DNA of 64,000 nucleotides from Nageia nagi. Lineage: Eukaryota > Pinophyta. Location of the stretch: positions 139,128,001 to 139,192,000 of the forward strand of contig JBITNC010000001.1 in the NCBI GenBank assembly GCA_050084985.1, in the 5' to 3' direction. A program made the position numbers and the translations under genes. The notes below the pieces were generated by a model. The model ran no database searches. It was not told where the DNA came from and worked only from the letters and a program-made list of their open reading frames with translations. This document shows positions 48,621 to 57,925 of this stretch, in pieces (the first letter of the stretch is position 1; each line of letters starts with the position of its first letter).

Positions 48621-49867
48621 TGCATGTCACATTGATTTCTATGAGAAATTTGAGGAGGATCCTTACTAGCAACAGGATAAGGAGGATCCTCAAGATGAGG
48701 TGGTGGATGAGCGTAGATGGCATGATGACTACAATACTCCCTATTGGGGACAAGAGGAGTAGGAGGATGAGGAGGGGCCCCATCCTTGGGTTATCATCAT
48801 TACCCTTAATCCCATCAATGATTGAGGTAAAAATTACCTAGCTCCAATCTAGTTAGTACCTATACACTCAAAAATACAATACTAACAATCTCTATGTTTT
48901 ATTCTTATAGCCACACATTTGGAGTTGGAGGTGGAGAGGCTACAAAATGCCTTAAATTCCAAGAGTGTAAAGTATGAGGAGCTATAGTTCTAGCTAAAAT
49001 TTGGATACATGAAGATGTACCAAAGCTATATGAGGAAAAGCTACAAATAATTTTCTACAAAATTTTAAAAAAAAATTATATGGCGATAATCTACAAATAA
49101 TTCTCTACAAAATTTGAAAAAAAAAAAAGAAAAGATGATAAGTTCAAGTCAAATTATGCATGCTGAACATGAGTAATTTTTGAAACAACAATCATGACCA
49201 ATGCAAAATTAATAAAAATTAAAATATTCAAGAAAAATTTATAAAAAAATATCCAATACAACCTTCAATATCTTAGGTATCTTTTCCCAAAAGGATTTTC
49301 AAAAATATTTTGATTTAGGTCAAATTATGCTTATCAGACACGTGCATTGTATGGTCTTGAAATAATATATTTTAAAACATAGTTTTTATTTATCCCTACA
49401 AAACTTTAATTTCTATCATATGGGTATTGTAATAAATTACATATATGAAAATTACACTCTAAGCACTACATTTTTACCGCAATGACCTTTTTCAAGATTT
49501 TATGTCTAAGTACTTCAAATTTTGAGATCAATTGTGATGAAGCTTGAAAATTAGAAAAATACTTCTACTTTTTTACCATAAAGTGGACCCAACATCTTGC
49601 ATTGACTTACTTACTTCGGGTATGCAAGCTCATGGAGGCTCATCATATCAATATGTTGTTGAATGATTACTACTTGTTTATTGAAATCATTTATGGTTGA
49701 TAATTGTATTGTAAACCATTTGTTCAAATGGTTATATAGTTGAGCCTTATCTAGATTTGATTTCTTCTCAAGATGTTAAGTTCTCATGTTCAATTGTATT
49801 TCTTATGTAGGATGACTCTTTTACGCTCTCATTTTATCTTGTCTTCTCTCTACCCCAATATTGCATT
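48621..49867. other. 3' part of the PMD-bearing segment and non-coding sequence
   Basis: 48,620-48,830 keeps a purine-rich, Glu/Asp/Arg-rich translation that resembles the acidic tail seen after PMD in some proteins. Both strands are open here (48,587-48,841 plus; 48,783-48,577 minus), which a purine-rich repeat can cause. Beyond 48,900 it is AT-rich without motifs. Confidence 0.3.
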
Positions 49868-50431
49868 AAGGGGGAGTATTAGAACAAATAATGCACTATT
49901 GTATAAATTATACTTTATAAGGTATCTAAAGAATAATATCTCTTCTCTTTATCTAAATCTCTATTTAATCCACTAGATACTTAAAATTATTCCTAAATAC
50001 CATTAAATATTTTGTGAATTAAATATTAAAACTTGTTTTACGCTCATCCCATATATGAATATGCTTATCTCTTGGATTATGGCATTCCCCTTGGGTAAAA
50101 GGATGAGCCAAAGTAGAATTTTTGCCTATAAATTGAGGGCTCTTCTTAAGCATTCTTCACTCTAGTTGAAATCATTGTAATGCTCTTAGTGTGTAGAAGA
50201 ATAGGAGGAGAGAGTACTAGTGTTGCATTGTAAGAGTATGCTCTTGAGAAGTAATAAGATTTAGAGTAGAGTAGAGTACTCTTCAATTGAGAGGAACCAC
50301 TATACATCCTTGTATCTCTCTTTGTGTATGTGATTGTGTGCTCTTGAGTTGAAGATTAGGAGGATCTCTTCAAGTTTGATCTTGGGTGTAGAAGGATTCA
50401 TCTAATTTCACTCTTTGGGCCACACATTACC
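49868..50431 (+). repeat. Probable Copia-type polypurine tract and 3' LTR fragment
   Basis: AAGGGGGAG (49,868-49,876) followed by TATTAGAACA closely fits the polypurine tract plus TGTTAGAACA-type LTR start of plant Copia elements, with TG changed to TA. A TATA-like CTATAAATTG lies at 50,125-50,134. The sequence after it has the GT-rich, AGAG-rich look of U5. The end is uncertain (around CTACA at 50,434 or the start of repeat D). No Copia pol precedes it, so most of the element is gone. Confidence 0.4.
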
Positions 50432-50557
50432 TACAAGCAAGACACACATTAGTCCACTATATTGATAATTATTGTAATAATCTAAATAATTAAGATAAAT
50501 CAATACTACCAATAATTAGATTTTTAAATAAATAAAAATCAAATTAAGGTATCTACA
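50432..50557 (+). repeat. Direct repeat D, right copy
   Basis: Copy of 44,632-44,754, ending AAGGTATCTACA at 50,557. It is followed by CTAAGGTATCTAG, which partly repeats the terminus. Confidence 0.6.
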
Positions 50558-50599
50558 CTAAGGTATCTAGAACTTCTAAAAATTAACTTAAACCATCAT

Positions 50600-51090
50600 A
50601 TACACATCACCACCTAAATTTAAGGATGTTGATTCTTTTATTTATATAGATTTTGAGATTAGATATATTAGGGGGTCTCCTTATTTGGATATTTCTTATG
50701 TACTTTTGTGTAAAAAGGTTAGTAGTAAGGATTCCTTTGACAAAAAGGGAAAATATTTTTTGTTTGAGGAGTGAAAGAAAAGAGATAAAGGTAAAGAGAA
50801 GTTGAAGGGACAAGAAAAAAAAGGCAAATATGATATAACCATTTAAATATGATAAATCTGATATAGTAGGACATAAGATTAAGATGTGTGATAAGAAAAT
50901 GGAGGTTATTGAGGAAGAATTAGATTTACTCAAGTTAAGGATGATAAGGGGGATGCTTCAAAGACTAAAATTTTCTTTTCCTACTCTAATAAGGTACATT
51001 GATTCTAATTATTCATCTTCTACTTAATGGTATATTGATCCAAGAGCTTCTCATAATATATGTATCTACAAAGAATAGTATTAATATCAA
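50600..51090 (+). pseudogene. Copia gag C-terminus/protease remnant
   Basis: The plus strand reads a Lys-rich linker (KKRDKGKEKLKGQEKKGK). Then YDKSDIVGHKIKMCDKK, a degenerate CCHC knuckle keeping GH and the last Cys, and about 60 residues on, WYIDPRASHNIC near 51,032-51,067. The last corresponds to WxLDSGASxHM, the Copia protease active site, with Asp-Ser-Gly changed to Asp-Pro-Arg. Protease activity is therefore lost. No RT, integrase or LTR follows. The 108-codon minus-strand frame over the same bases is its shadow. Confidence 0.5.
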
Positions 51091-51983
51091 GAAGAGGTGT
51101 GATGGGAGGTATAGGGGTGGGTGTTGGGGATGTCGAAGGTTTGGGATGGATTACTACATAACTTGATTTTTTGCCTTTTCTATTGATGATTGTAATCCAC
51201 TCCTCTAGATATTCTCTTGGATATTAAGAATTGGGGTCTTATCATTATGACCCATTAACTAGTGGATATTTAGGTATAAATACCCTCTATTAAAAGTACC
51301 TTATTTTGTGTGTAGTTGATTGATATTGATAATAAGTATTTAGGAGTTTGATGTGTACAACTCATTATTAAATATGAAGGTCACTAAATAAACATCAAGA
51401 AACTCCTCGAGTTCCTTGGATAGGTCAATTTTCACACAAACATATTTATGAGAGAGCACTAAATATAATGTAATGGCCTACTACAATTTTCCATCCCATA
51501 GATCAATTGATCTCTGGTGGACATTAATATACTTTACCTTTACCTTTTTACTATGAAAATGATCTATTTAATGAATTCATTTTTTTATAAATAAACTTAC
51601 AAATTCTAAACAATGATATATATTCATTAATATCATGAATAATATATATATATATATATGTATGTATGTATGTATATATATATATATATATGTATAATTT
51701 TTTTTATTTTATTCTCTCAAATGAAATCAAATAATAAAATACTATAATAAAATTATATTTATAATGAACCATAATTAAATTGGAAAAGAAAAGTTCATGT
51801 AGGTATTATTATCTTCCATTGCTCTTCTATTTCATAAACTACTACATAAAGCAAATATGCAATTAAATAAATTTATTAGAAAAAAGGTGCAATGTGAAGA
51901 TAGATTCTTTGCTTCGTAATAAATAGTTTTCATTTAATTTTTAATATGTAAAGTGTTTAAGTGTAGTTAATTTATTTAGTGTG
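51091..51983. other. Non-coding stretch before the LINE
   Basis: AT-rich, nothing recognised apart from the TA/TATG microsatellite at 51,641-51,696. Its last bases run into the LINE target-site duplication at 51,984-51,996. Confidence 0.4.
51641..51696. repeat. Compound (TA)n/(TATG)n microsatellite
   Basis: TA repeats, then four TATG units, then TA repeats again over 56 bases. Confidence 0.9.
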
Positions 51984-52089
51984 TAAAAATAAATTTAAAA
52001 TTAAAGTGAATATCAATTCCTCACTCAAGTAACATTGTCTCTTGAGGTAGGTGTAGCCACCCTTTGTAGCCTATCAACCTCTCTTATAG

Positions 52090-53345
52090 ATGACCTCTAC
52101 TCATTTAACAACTTCACCCTTTGGTGAAGTAGCTGGAGTAAGTAATGGCATGGATATTGAGCAAGATACCCCATAAGTTCATGCTAAAACTATTCCATAA
52201 GGTAATGTTTCTAATAACACTTTGGTTGTTTGTATTCCAATGTTGAGTGATTTTGTTGGTTTATTTCAATAGATTGATACCCACACTTTGATTGGGTATT
52301 TTTTGAGTAGAGTGCCTAGTGAGTCAATTTTATATTCATGGGTTAAGCGGACTTGGGCTCCTCATAGAGTGAAATTATTGGTAGGAAAAACCTTACAAAA
52401 GATTTTTTCTTATTTTATTTTGTAACCTCTGCACATGCGCAAAAAGTTTTGGCTCATGGCCCTTGGTCTATACTTTGTTACTTTTTCAATCTTAGACAAA
52501 AGATTTCTCAATTGCTAATGTTGTGTCCCTTAAATTTCCTATCTAGGTTGAGTTCCCCAATTTATCTTTACTTTTGTGACCTCATTTTAAGTGCATCATT
52601 GCTCCTCTTGGAGAGTTTATATACCAAGATGAAGATAAGTTTTTCTCTTCTCAACCTCACTGCTAATATTGTGTTAAGGTTGACTTGTGTAAAGACCTTC
52701 AACATTACACGATATCTAAATAGGAGACTATAAGTTTTACCAAGAATTAAATTATATTAATTTACCAAATACTTGTTATAGGTGTCATTCCAATATCCAT
52801 ATCATTTATGAGTGTCCCTTGATGGAAGGAAACTTTAAGCCCAAGAATACGGCTTCCGGGTCCCCTAATGGGAACAATCCCAATCCAACTTAGGGTGAAT
52901 GGTCTACTATAGTTTGTAAAGAAAAGAATGGTAGAAATAGTACCAATTCTAATTGGAAGCCTTCTACTTTGGAAGGTGGTTCAATTTTCGATAACACTTC
53001 TAATGCTAATGGGAAGCCTTATGCTCTTAAAAGTAATTATTCTCTAGTCATTCAAGCTCCTTCATATCAACTGGTTGAGACTCCATAGATAGTTGTACCA
53101 CACCTAGAAATAATTTCTTCTTTCAAGTCAATTTTCTTAGGTTCTAAGGATACAGTTATTATTCAATCCCTTCCTTGACGATAGGAAAAAATTAAGACAT
53201 GTGGGGATCGAAAGTCCCATAACCCTCCCCATGAATCTATTCACCTCAAGAAATATTACCATTCTTCTTTAATTCAGAGTGACCATGATGGCTTTTTAAG
53301 TAATACTTATGAATCACTCTATCAGTTCAAGGAATTATAGTAGTT
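52090..53345 (+). pseudogene. LINE ORF1 (DUF4283 RNA-binding protein with CCHC knuckle), broken
   Basis: After a Thr/Ser-rich start, LIGYFLSRVPSESILYSWVK followed by RTWAPHRVKLL is the DUF4283 opening (vGkF.g.RPS...l..W....W). VLAHGPWS, then a W-x-P-N-F-type line and ISQVEFPNLPLLLW in shifting frames, match its second half. CYRCHSNIHIIYEC at 52,774-52,814 is a perfect C-x2-C-x4-H-x4-C zinc knuckle. A Ser/Asn-rich tail follows (SNWKPSTLEGGSIFD...) to about 53,345. The protein would coat LINE RNA. Stops (for example near 52,272 and 52,894) and frameshifts disable it. ORF2 begins about 30 bases later. Confidence 0.65.
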
Positions 53346-53375
53346 GAAGGTTGAAATCATGGATCATCATTATTT

Positions 53376-53431
53376 ATGAATTTTTTGTCATGGAATGTTA
53401 GAGGGTTATCAGACCCTACATAAAAATATTT
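53376..53431 (+). pseudogene. LINE ORF2 start (endonuclease N-terminus), left of the insertion
   Basis: ATG at 53,376 begins MNFLSWNVRGLSDPT, the classic N-terminus of LINE endonuclease (SWNVRGL..P.K), where the Asn binds metal. A TAA follows after Thr. The last five bases, TATTT, are the left target-site duplication of the chromovirus. The reading frame resumes in phase after 57,930 if the insertion and one TATTT are disregarded, which confirms both the insertion point and the continuity of the LINE. Confidence 0.75.
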
Positions 53432-54153
53432 TGATCCGAATTGAATCATGTCAGGTTGATCTCTGCAAGAGTAGTACTCATTCCAAAGGTATCTATTCTT
53501 GGAGGTTAACCAAAGATTAAAATCTGGAGGTGATTGGTGATAAAAATCACATCGTTAATAGCCTAAGTATACTATTTTTAGGTTAACAACCTTCATTTTG
53601 ATTAGTTAGTAGTAGAAGTTGAAGGGTATCAATGGTTCAAATAGTTGAGCAATTTAGGATCATCAACCAACATCTTAAAGATATTTCTAGGCCTATTTTA
53701 AGGCATGATACTCTCTTGATTCTTCAATCTTAGCTTAGAGTATTTAGGTGTTTTAGGATTGTAAAGATTTGAAGGAAGACCAAGAGTCATTCCAAAATTT
53801 TTGTAGTTCTAAAGTTGTTCTTCTTGTTGTAGGAGATTGCAGTAGTGTTGTAGGAGATGGTATTGTCATTATTTTGATGGTATTTCTTTATATGCATGTA
53901 ATATTATAATTTTCATAGACAATGAGAAGAGAAGGCTCCAATTCCATGCTAGATTAGCCCATATTGGGTGAAATAAGGTAAATCATTATGTTGATCTTAT
54001 TGTGTGTGATTGAGATTGTTAATTTGTAGTTTTACATTATGTAATTTTGATTTTATATGTAATATGATGGGTTTCATAATGGTGAATATTTTTTCATTCA
54101 AATCTGTAAGTGAGGATTTGAGTACGCTATAAGCATCCAATGATTACAGATCA
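53432..54153 (+). repeat. 5' LTR of the chromovirus
   Basis: Starts TGATCCGAATT and ends TTACAGATCA. Aligns throughout with 57,203-57,925, with blocks such as GCCTAAGTATACTATTTTTA and ATGGTATTTCTTTATATGCA. Confidence 0.9.
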
Positions 54154-54155
54154 CG

Positions 54156-54167
54156 TGGTATCAAAGC
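54156..54167 (+). other. Primer binding site (initiator Met-tRNA type)
   Basis: TGGTATCAAAGC two bases after the 5' LTR. It differs at one base from TGGTATCAGAGC, the usual plant site complementary to initiator methionine tRNA. Confidence 0.85.
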
Positions 54168-54348
54168 TTATGTGCATAAAATTTAGGGATAAAATTTTAG
54201 GGATTTTAGGCCATCAATGGCATAATTTTTAATGTTCAAGAGGAGATCTCAAAGATCAAAATTGATTTTGGAGGATCCTAAGATTGGTCAAAGGTGTAAA
54301 GTGATTGAAATGGATGATTTAGAGGAACAATAGTCTATTGTTTGTACC

Positions 54349-55146
54349 ATGTCGAATGCCAATTTTGAAAGGAGATTTTCAATAATGGATAATCATTTGG
54401 CTAAGTTATTAGATGTTGGAGAAAATGTAAATATTAATCAAAGACATCAAAATGAAGTTGGAGGATCTGATTCATCATCTTTATCAAATCAAGTTCCATT
54501 CAAGGTGGAGGCCAAAGTGGACATTCCAACTTTTGGTGGAGAGGTTGATGCGAAAAAGTTGAATAATTGGTTGAAATAATTTAAGGTTTATTTTCAAATT
54601 CATGGTGTTGTAAATGATTTTGACAAATCTCTTTTTCTAGGTTGAATATGGTTGGACATGCTTTAGTTTGGTGGGAAATCCATGTAGAAACTCTTAGTAA
54701 TGAACACTTATTGGAACTATCTTCTTGGGTTGAATTTAAGAACTTGTTAAGAGATCAATTTTATTTATTAGGACATCATAATAAAAAATTAATGAAATGG
54801 AAATTATTTAGGAATAAAAGAGGGAAAACAGTTCAAAAATACACTATGGAATTTAGGAAACAAGCTACTTTGCTTAGGGTTTCACTAAAATATACTCAAA
54901 CTTTAATGAAGTACATTAGAGGTTTACATAGTCATTTGCAAAATACTATCATGCTGTTTAATCCTACTAATCTTGATCAAGTGTGTGTGCAAGCACAATA
55001 CTTAGAGGAGGATGGTAAAGTGAGGAGACAATATGATGAATCCAAGAAGGCTTCTAATTCAAAGGGAGTATAGGATAAAGGTAAATCTCAATACAAAGGC
55101 AAAGGTAAGCAAGAAACTAAGGCCACTAATATTTCAAAGAAAAAGG
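54349..55146 (+). pseudogene. gag of the chromovirus, split by one break
   Basis: 54,349-54,579 is open from MSNANFERRFSIMDNHLAKL to VDIPTFGGEVDAKKLNNWLK, the FdG..d...l..Wl start of the gag domain. A stop and frame change then lead to 54,642-55,073: ALVWWEIHVETLS, then WVEFKNLLRDQFYLLGHHNK, VQKYTMEFRKQATLL and YIRGLHSHLQNTI. Together this is the full gag domain, followed by a Lys/Ser-rich linker (KGKSQYKGKGKQETK). The zinc knuckle expected next is missing because the deletion joint begins there. The protein would have made virus-like particles in the cytoplasm. Confidence 0.8.
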
Positions 55147-55620
55147 CATGTTTTCTCATATTACTTCACTTTTACATGATGGAACTAGCAAGAGGCATGT
55201 TTTCCAATGGGGAAAGCAACAACAAATATCTATTGTTAATGCACCCGTGCCTGCACTTCCTGATTTGCAGAAGCCATTTGAAGTGGAGATTGATGCAAGT
55301 GACTATGCCATGGGGATCATTTTGTTACAAGAAGGTAAACTAATTTTCTATCATTCCAAAAATTTTAGTAGGGCCATTTTGAATTATCCTACTTATGATA
55401 AGGAAATGAATGCATTGGTTCAAATTGTTAAAAAGTGAAAATATTACTTACTAGGGAAAGAAATAATCATTCATACTAATCATCAACTATTAAAGTACTT
55501 ACAAACTCAATCAAAATTGCAACAAACTAGACACTATATATGGATGGTCATAAGAAAGGAACACAAAATAAGGTTGTTCACATGCTTTCTAGACCATTGG
55601 TACTTGCAAATTCCATGATG
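55147..55620 (+). pseudogene. RT-RNase H connection of the chromovirus, RT deleted
   Basis: 55,148-55,438 opens with FSHITSLLHDGTSKRHVFQW, the connection segment just after RT. It continues VPALPDLQKPFEVEIDASDY, AMGIILLQEGKLIFYHSK and NYPTYDKEMNALVQIVKK, the RNase H domain with the D-A-S and E residues in place. After a stop it continues with IIIHTNHQLLKYLQTQ and RHYIWM, where the usual Asp of HTDH is Asn. No YxDD, LPxG or other RT motif exists upstream, so protease and RT were removed in one deletion. Alone it could not copy RNA. Confidence 0.8.
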
Positions 55621-55859
55621 TTGGCAATTGCAACACTAATTTTAGGTTGTTAACATCATGCAAACAGGGGCCAATGTGTTCCTCTTAATGTTGAAATCTC
55701 TTATTTTTCTTTCTGGGTCATTTTTAGAGGCATATGTGCAGGATCCTAACTTTGAAAAGGTTTATGAGCAGTGTCTTCATCTAGTTACATGTATGAGGGC
55801 TTTTGATCATTTTCATTTGTAAAATAGAATTCTTTATCATTTTAATGCATTATATGTAC

Positions 55860-56761
55860 ATGTAGGTGAAAGGATTGGATTGATTAGAGAAGAACATACT
55901 TCAAATATTACAGGATATTTTGGGCTTGGAAAGATATTGTACAATTTGCAAAGATATGTATATTGGCCAAAGATGTAAGATCAAGTTGTCAAGTACATAA
56001 GGGGGTGTTCTTTATGTTGCACCAACAAGTCAAGTAATAGGAAATTTGGTTTGTATCAACCACTACCAGTACCAACTCATCCTTGGGAGTGTATTTCCAT
56101 GGATTTTATGGGAGGATTGCCTATGACCAAGAAGGGTCATGACTATTTATTTGTTGTTGTCAATAGATTTAGCAAGATGTATGCTTTGATTCCTTATAAG
56201 AAGATAATAACAGGAAAACATGCTGCAAATTTGTTCTTTTCATATGCTTGTGTTCATTTTGGATTGCCTACTTTTATTATTTCAAATAGAGATAGTAGAT
56301 TTTTGGGCAAGTTTTGGACATGTTTGTGGGAAAATATGAATACAAGGTTGCATAGGAGTACTACCTTTCATCCTCAAATGAGTGGACAAACCAAGATGAT
56401 GAATAGGAAAGTGGTTCAACTTTTAAGGGGTTATTGTGGCAAGCATCCTAAGTCTTGGGATGACCATCTTGAATATATCCAACATTCATACAATAGGGCA
56501 ATTCATTATTCCATTAATAAGAGTCCTTTTGAGACTTATTTTGGTTATTTACCACCACCACCTTTTTATTGTATGTTTGGGCAGCAAAAGGATGGAGATT
56601 CACTTGAGAAAGAAGAGAAACAAGCTGAAGTGTTTGTTGAAATGATTAGGCAAATTCATTTGAAAATCCAAGAGCAAGTTAAGACAAGCCAAGACAAGTA
56701 CAAGATGAGACATGATAAACATAGAGTTGACCATAAGTTTCATATGGTAGACCATGTTTAG
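55860..56761 (+). pseudogene. Integrase of the chromovirus, catalytic residues changed
   Basis: The zinc-domain region (HTSNITGYFGLGKILYNLQR, then VYWPKM, GCSLCCTNKSS-like) precedes the long open frame 56,051-56,761 (236 aa). That frame starts YQPLPVPTHPWECISMDFMG, keeping the first catalytic Asp, then YLFVVVNRFSKMYALIPYKK. ISNRDSRFLGKFW has Asn where the second Asp is expected (ISDRD), and SGQTKMMNRKVVQLLRGY has Lys where the Glu is expected (GQTE). Both are single G-to-A changes. The later IQHSYNRAIHYSINKSPFE block is normal. Despite its open length, the enzyme should be inactive. Confidence 0.85.
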
Positions 56762-56782
56762 TTACATCTTAGTAAGAAGAGG

Positions 56783-57202
56783 TTGAAAGGACCAGCTAAG
56801 AAGTTGAAACCTATAAGGTATGGAATATTTGAGATTATGGAGCAAGTAAATGAAAATGCTTTTAGAATGAATCTACTGAAATATATGAATATCTATTTGA
56901 TTGTGAATGTGGAATATTTAAAACTATATGAGCCATCTATGTTGACTAAATATGAAGCTGGTGCAGATCAAATTTTGCCATCTCTTAATGAATTAGCTCC
57001 TAATATTATGGATGAACTCAAGGAGGATTCCATACTACAAAAGAAGGTTTGTGCTATAAGAAGAGGTGAGATAGAGCTATGGTTGGTTGGATTGAAGGTA
57101 AAGAAGCCTAATAAAGCCAAGTGGATGGACAATTCTAGGGTTGGGGAGTTGTATCCTCATCTATGTATTTGTGGGACAAACTACCTTATCATTGGGGAGG
57201 TG
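56783..57202 (+). pseudogene. Integrase C-terminus and chromodomain of the chromovirus
   Basis: A frame of 140 codons after one stop. KLKPIRYGIFEIMEQVNENA, then FRMNLLKYMNIYLIVNVEYL is the GPY/F module. DSILQKKVCAIRRGEIELWL, then VGLKVKKPNKAKWMDNSRV and ELYPHL is a chromodomain pattern. It would guide integration to chromatin marks. It ends at the polypurine tract ATTGGGGAGG (57,191-57,200) directly before the 3' LTR. Confidence 0.75.
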
Positions 57203-57925
57203 TGATCCAAATTAGATCATGCCATGTTGATCTCTGCAGGAGTAGTACTCATTATAGAGGTATATATATGCTTAGAGATTGATCTAAGATTGAAATTTGG
57301 AAGTGATTAGTGAAAAAAACCACATTGTTAATAGCCTAAGTATACTATTTTTAGGCATTTAATAAACTTCATTTTGATGAGTCAGCAATGGAAATTGAAG
57401 GGGCATCATCAGTTCATACAGTTGAGCAATTCAAGATCATCAAGCAGTATCTTGGAGATATTTTTATGTCTATTTTAAGGCATGCTACTCTCTTGATTCT
57501 TCAATCTTAGCTTTGGAGAGTTTTGGAGTTTTGGGATTGTAAATATTTTAAGGAAGACCAACAGTAGAATTTTTGTAGTTCTGAAGTTGTTCTTGTTGCG
57601 ATTGGAGATTGTAGTAGTGTTGTAGGAGATTGTATTACCATTATTTTGATGGTATTTCTTTATATGCATGTAATATTGTAATGTCCATAGACAATGAGAA
57701 GAGAAGGCTCATATAACATGATGGATTAGCCCACATTAGTTAACCTAGGGTAAATCATTGTATTGATCTTGTTGTGTATGATTGAGATTATTAATTTGTA
57801 GTTTTACATTGTGCAATTTTGAATTTATATGCAATTTGATGGGTCTCATAATGGTGAATATTTTTTCATTTGAATTTGTAAGTGAGGATCCAAGTATGCT
57901 ATAAGCATCTGATGATTACAGATCA
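57203..57925 (+). repeat. 3' LTR of the chromovirus
   Basis: Starts TGATCCAAATTAG and ends TTACAGATCA; followed by TATTT, the right target-site duplication. Confidence 0.9.

Larger units (their letters stand above)
53432..57925 (+). mobile_element. Chromovirus (Ty3/gypsy), structurally complete ends, internal deletion
   Basis: A 4,494-bp element with LTRs of 722 and 723 bp (53,432-54,153 and 57,203-57,925), PBS TGGTATCAAAGC at 54,156, polypurine tract ATTGGGGAGG before the 3' LTR, and a perfect target-site duplication TATTT at 53,427-53,431 and 57,926-57,930. It codes gag, RNase H, integrase and a chromodomain, but protease and nearly all RT are missing: gag runs straight into RNase H near 55,146. 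It is therefore non-autonomous. It inserted in the endonuclease of the LINE and is younger than it. Confidence 0.9.

Noticed and set aside
50607-50933. Minus-strand frame of 108 codons
   Set aside because: Antisense of the Lys-rich Copia gag remnant; the plus strand has the recognisable motifs.
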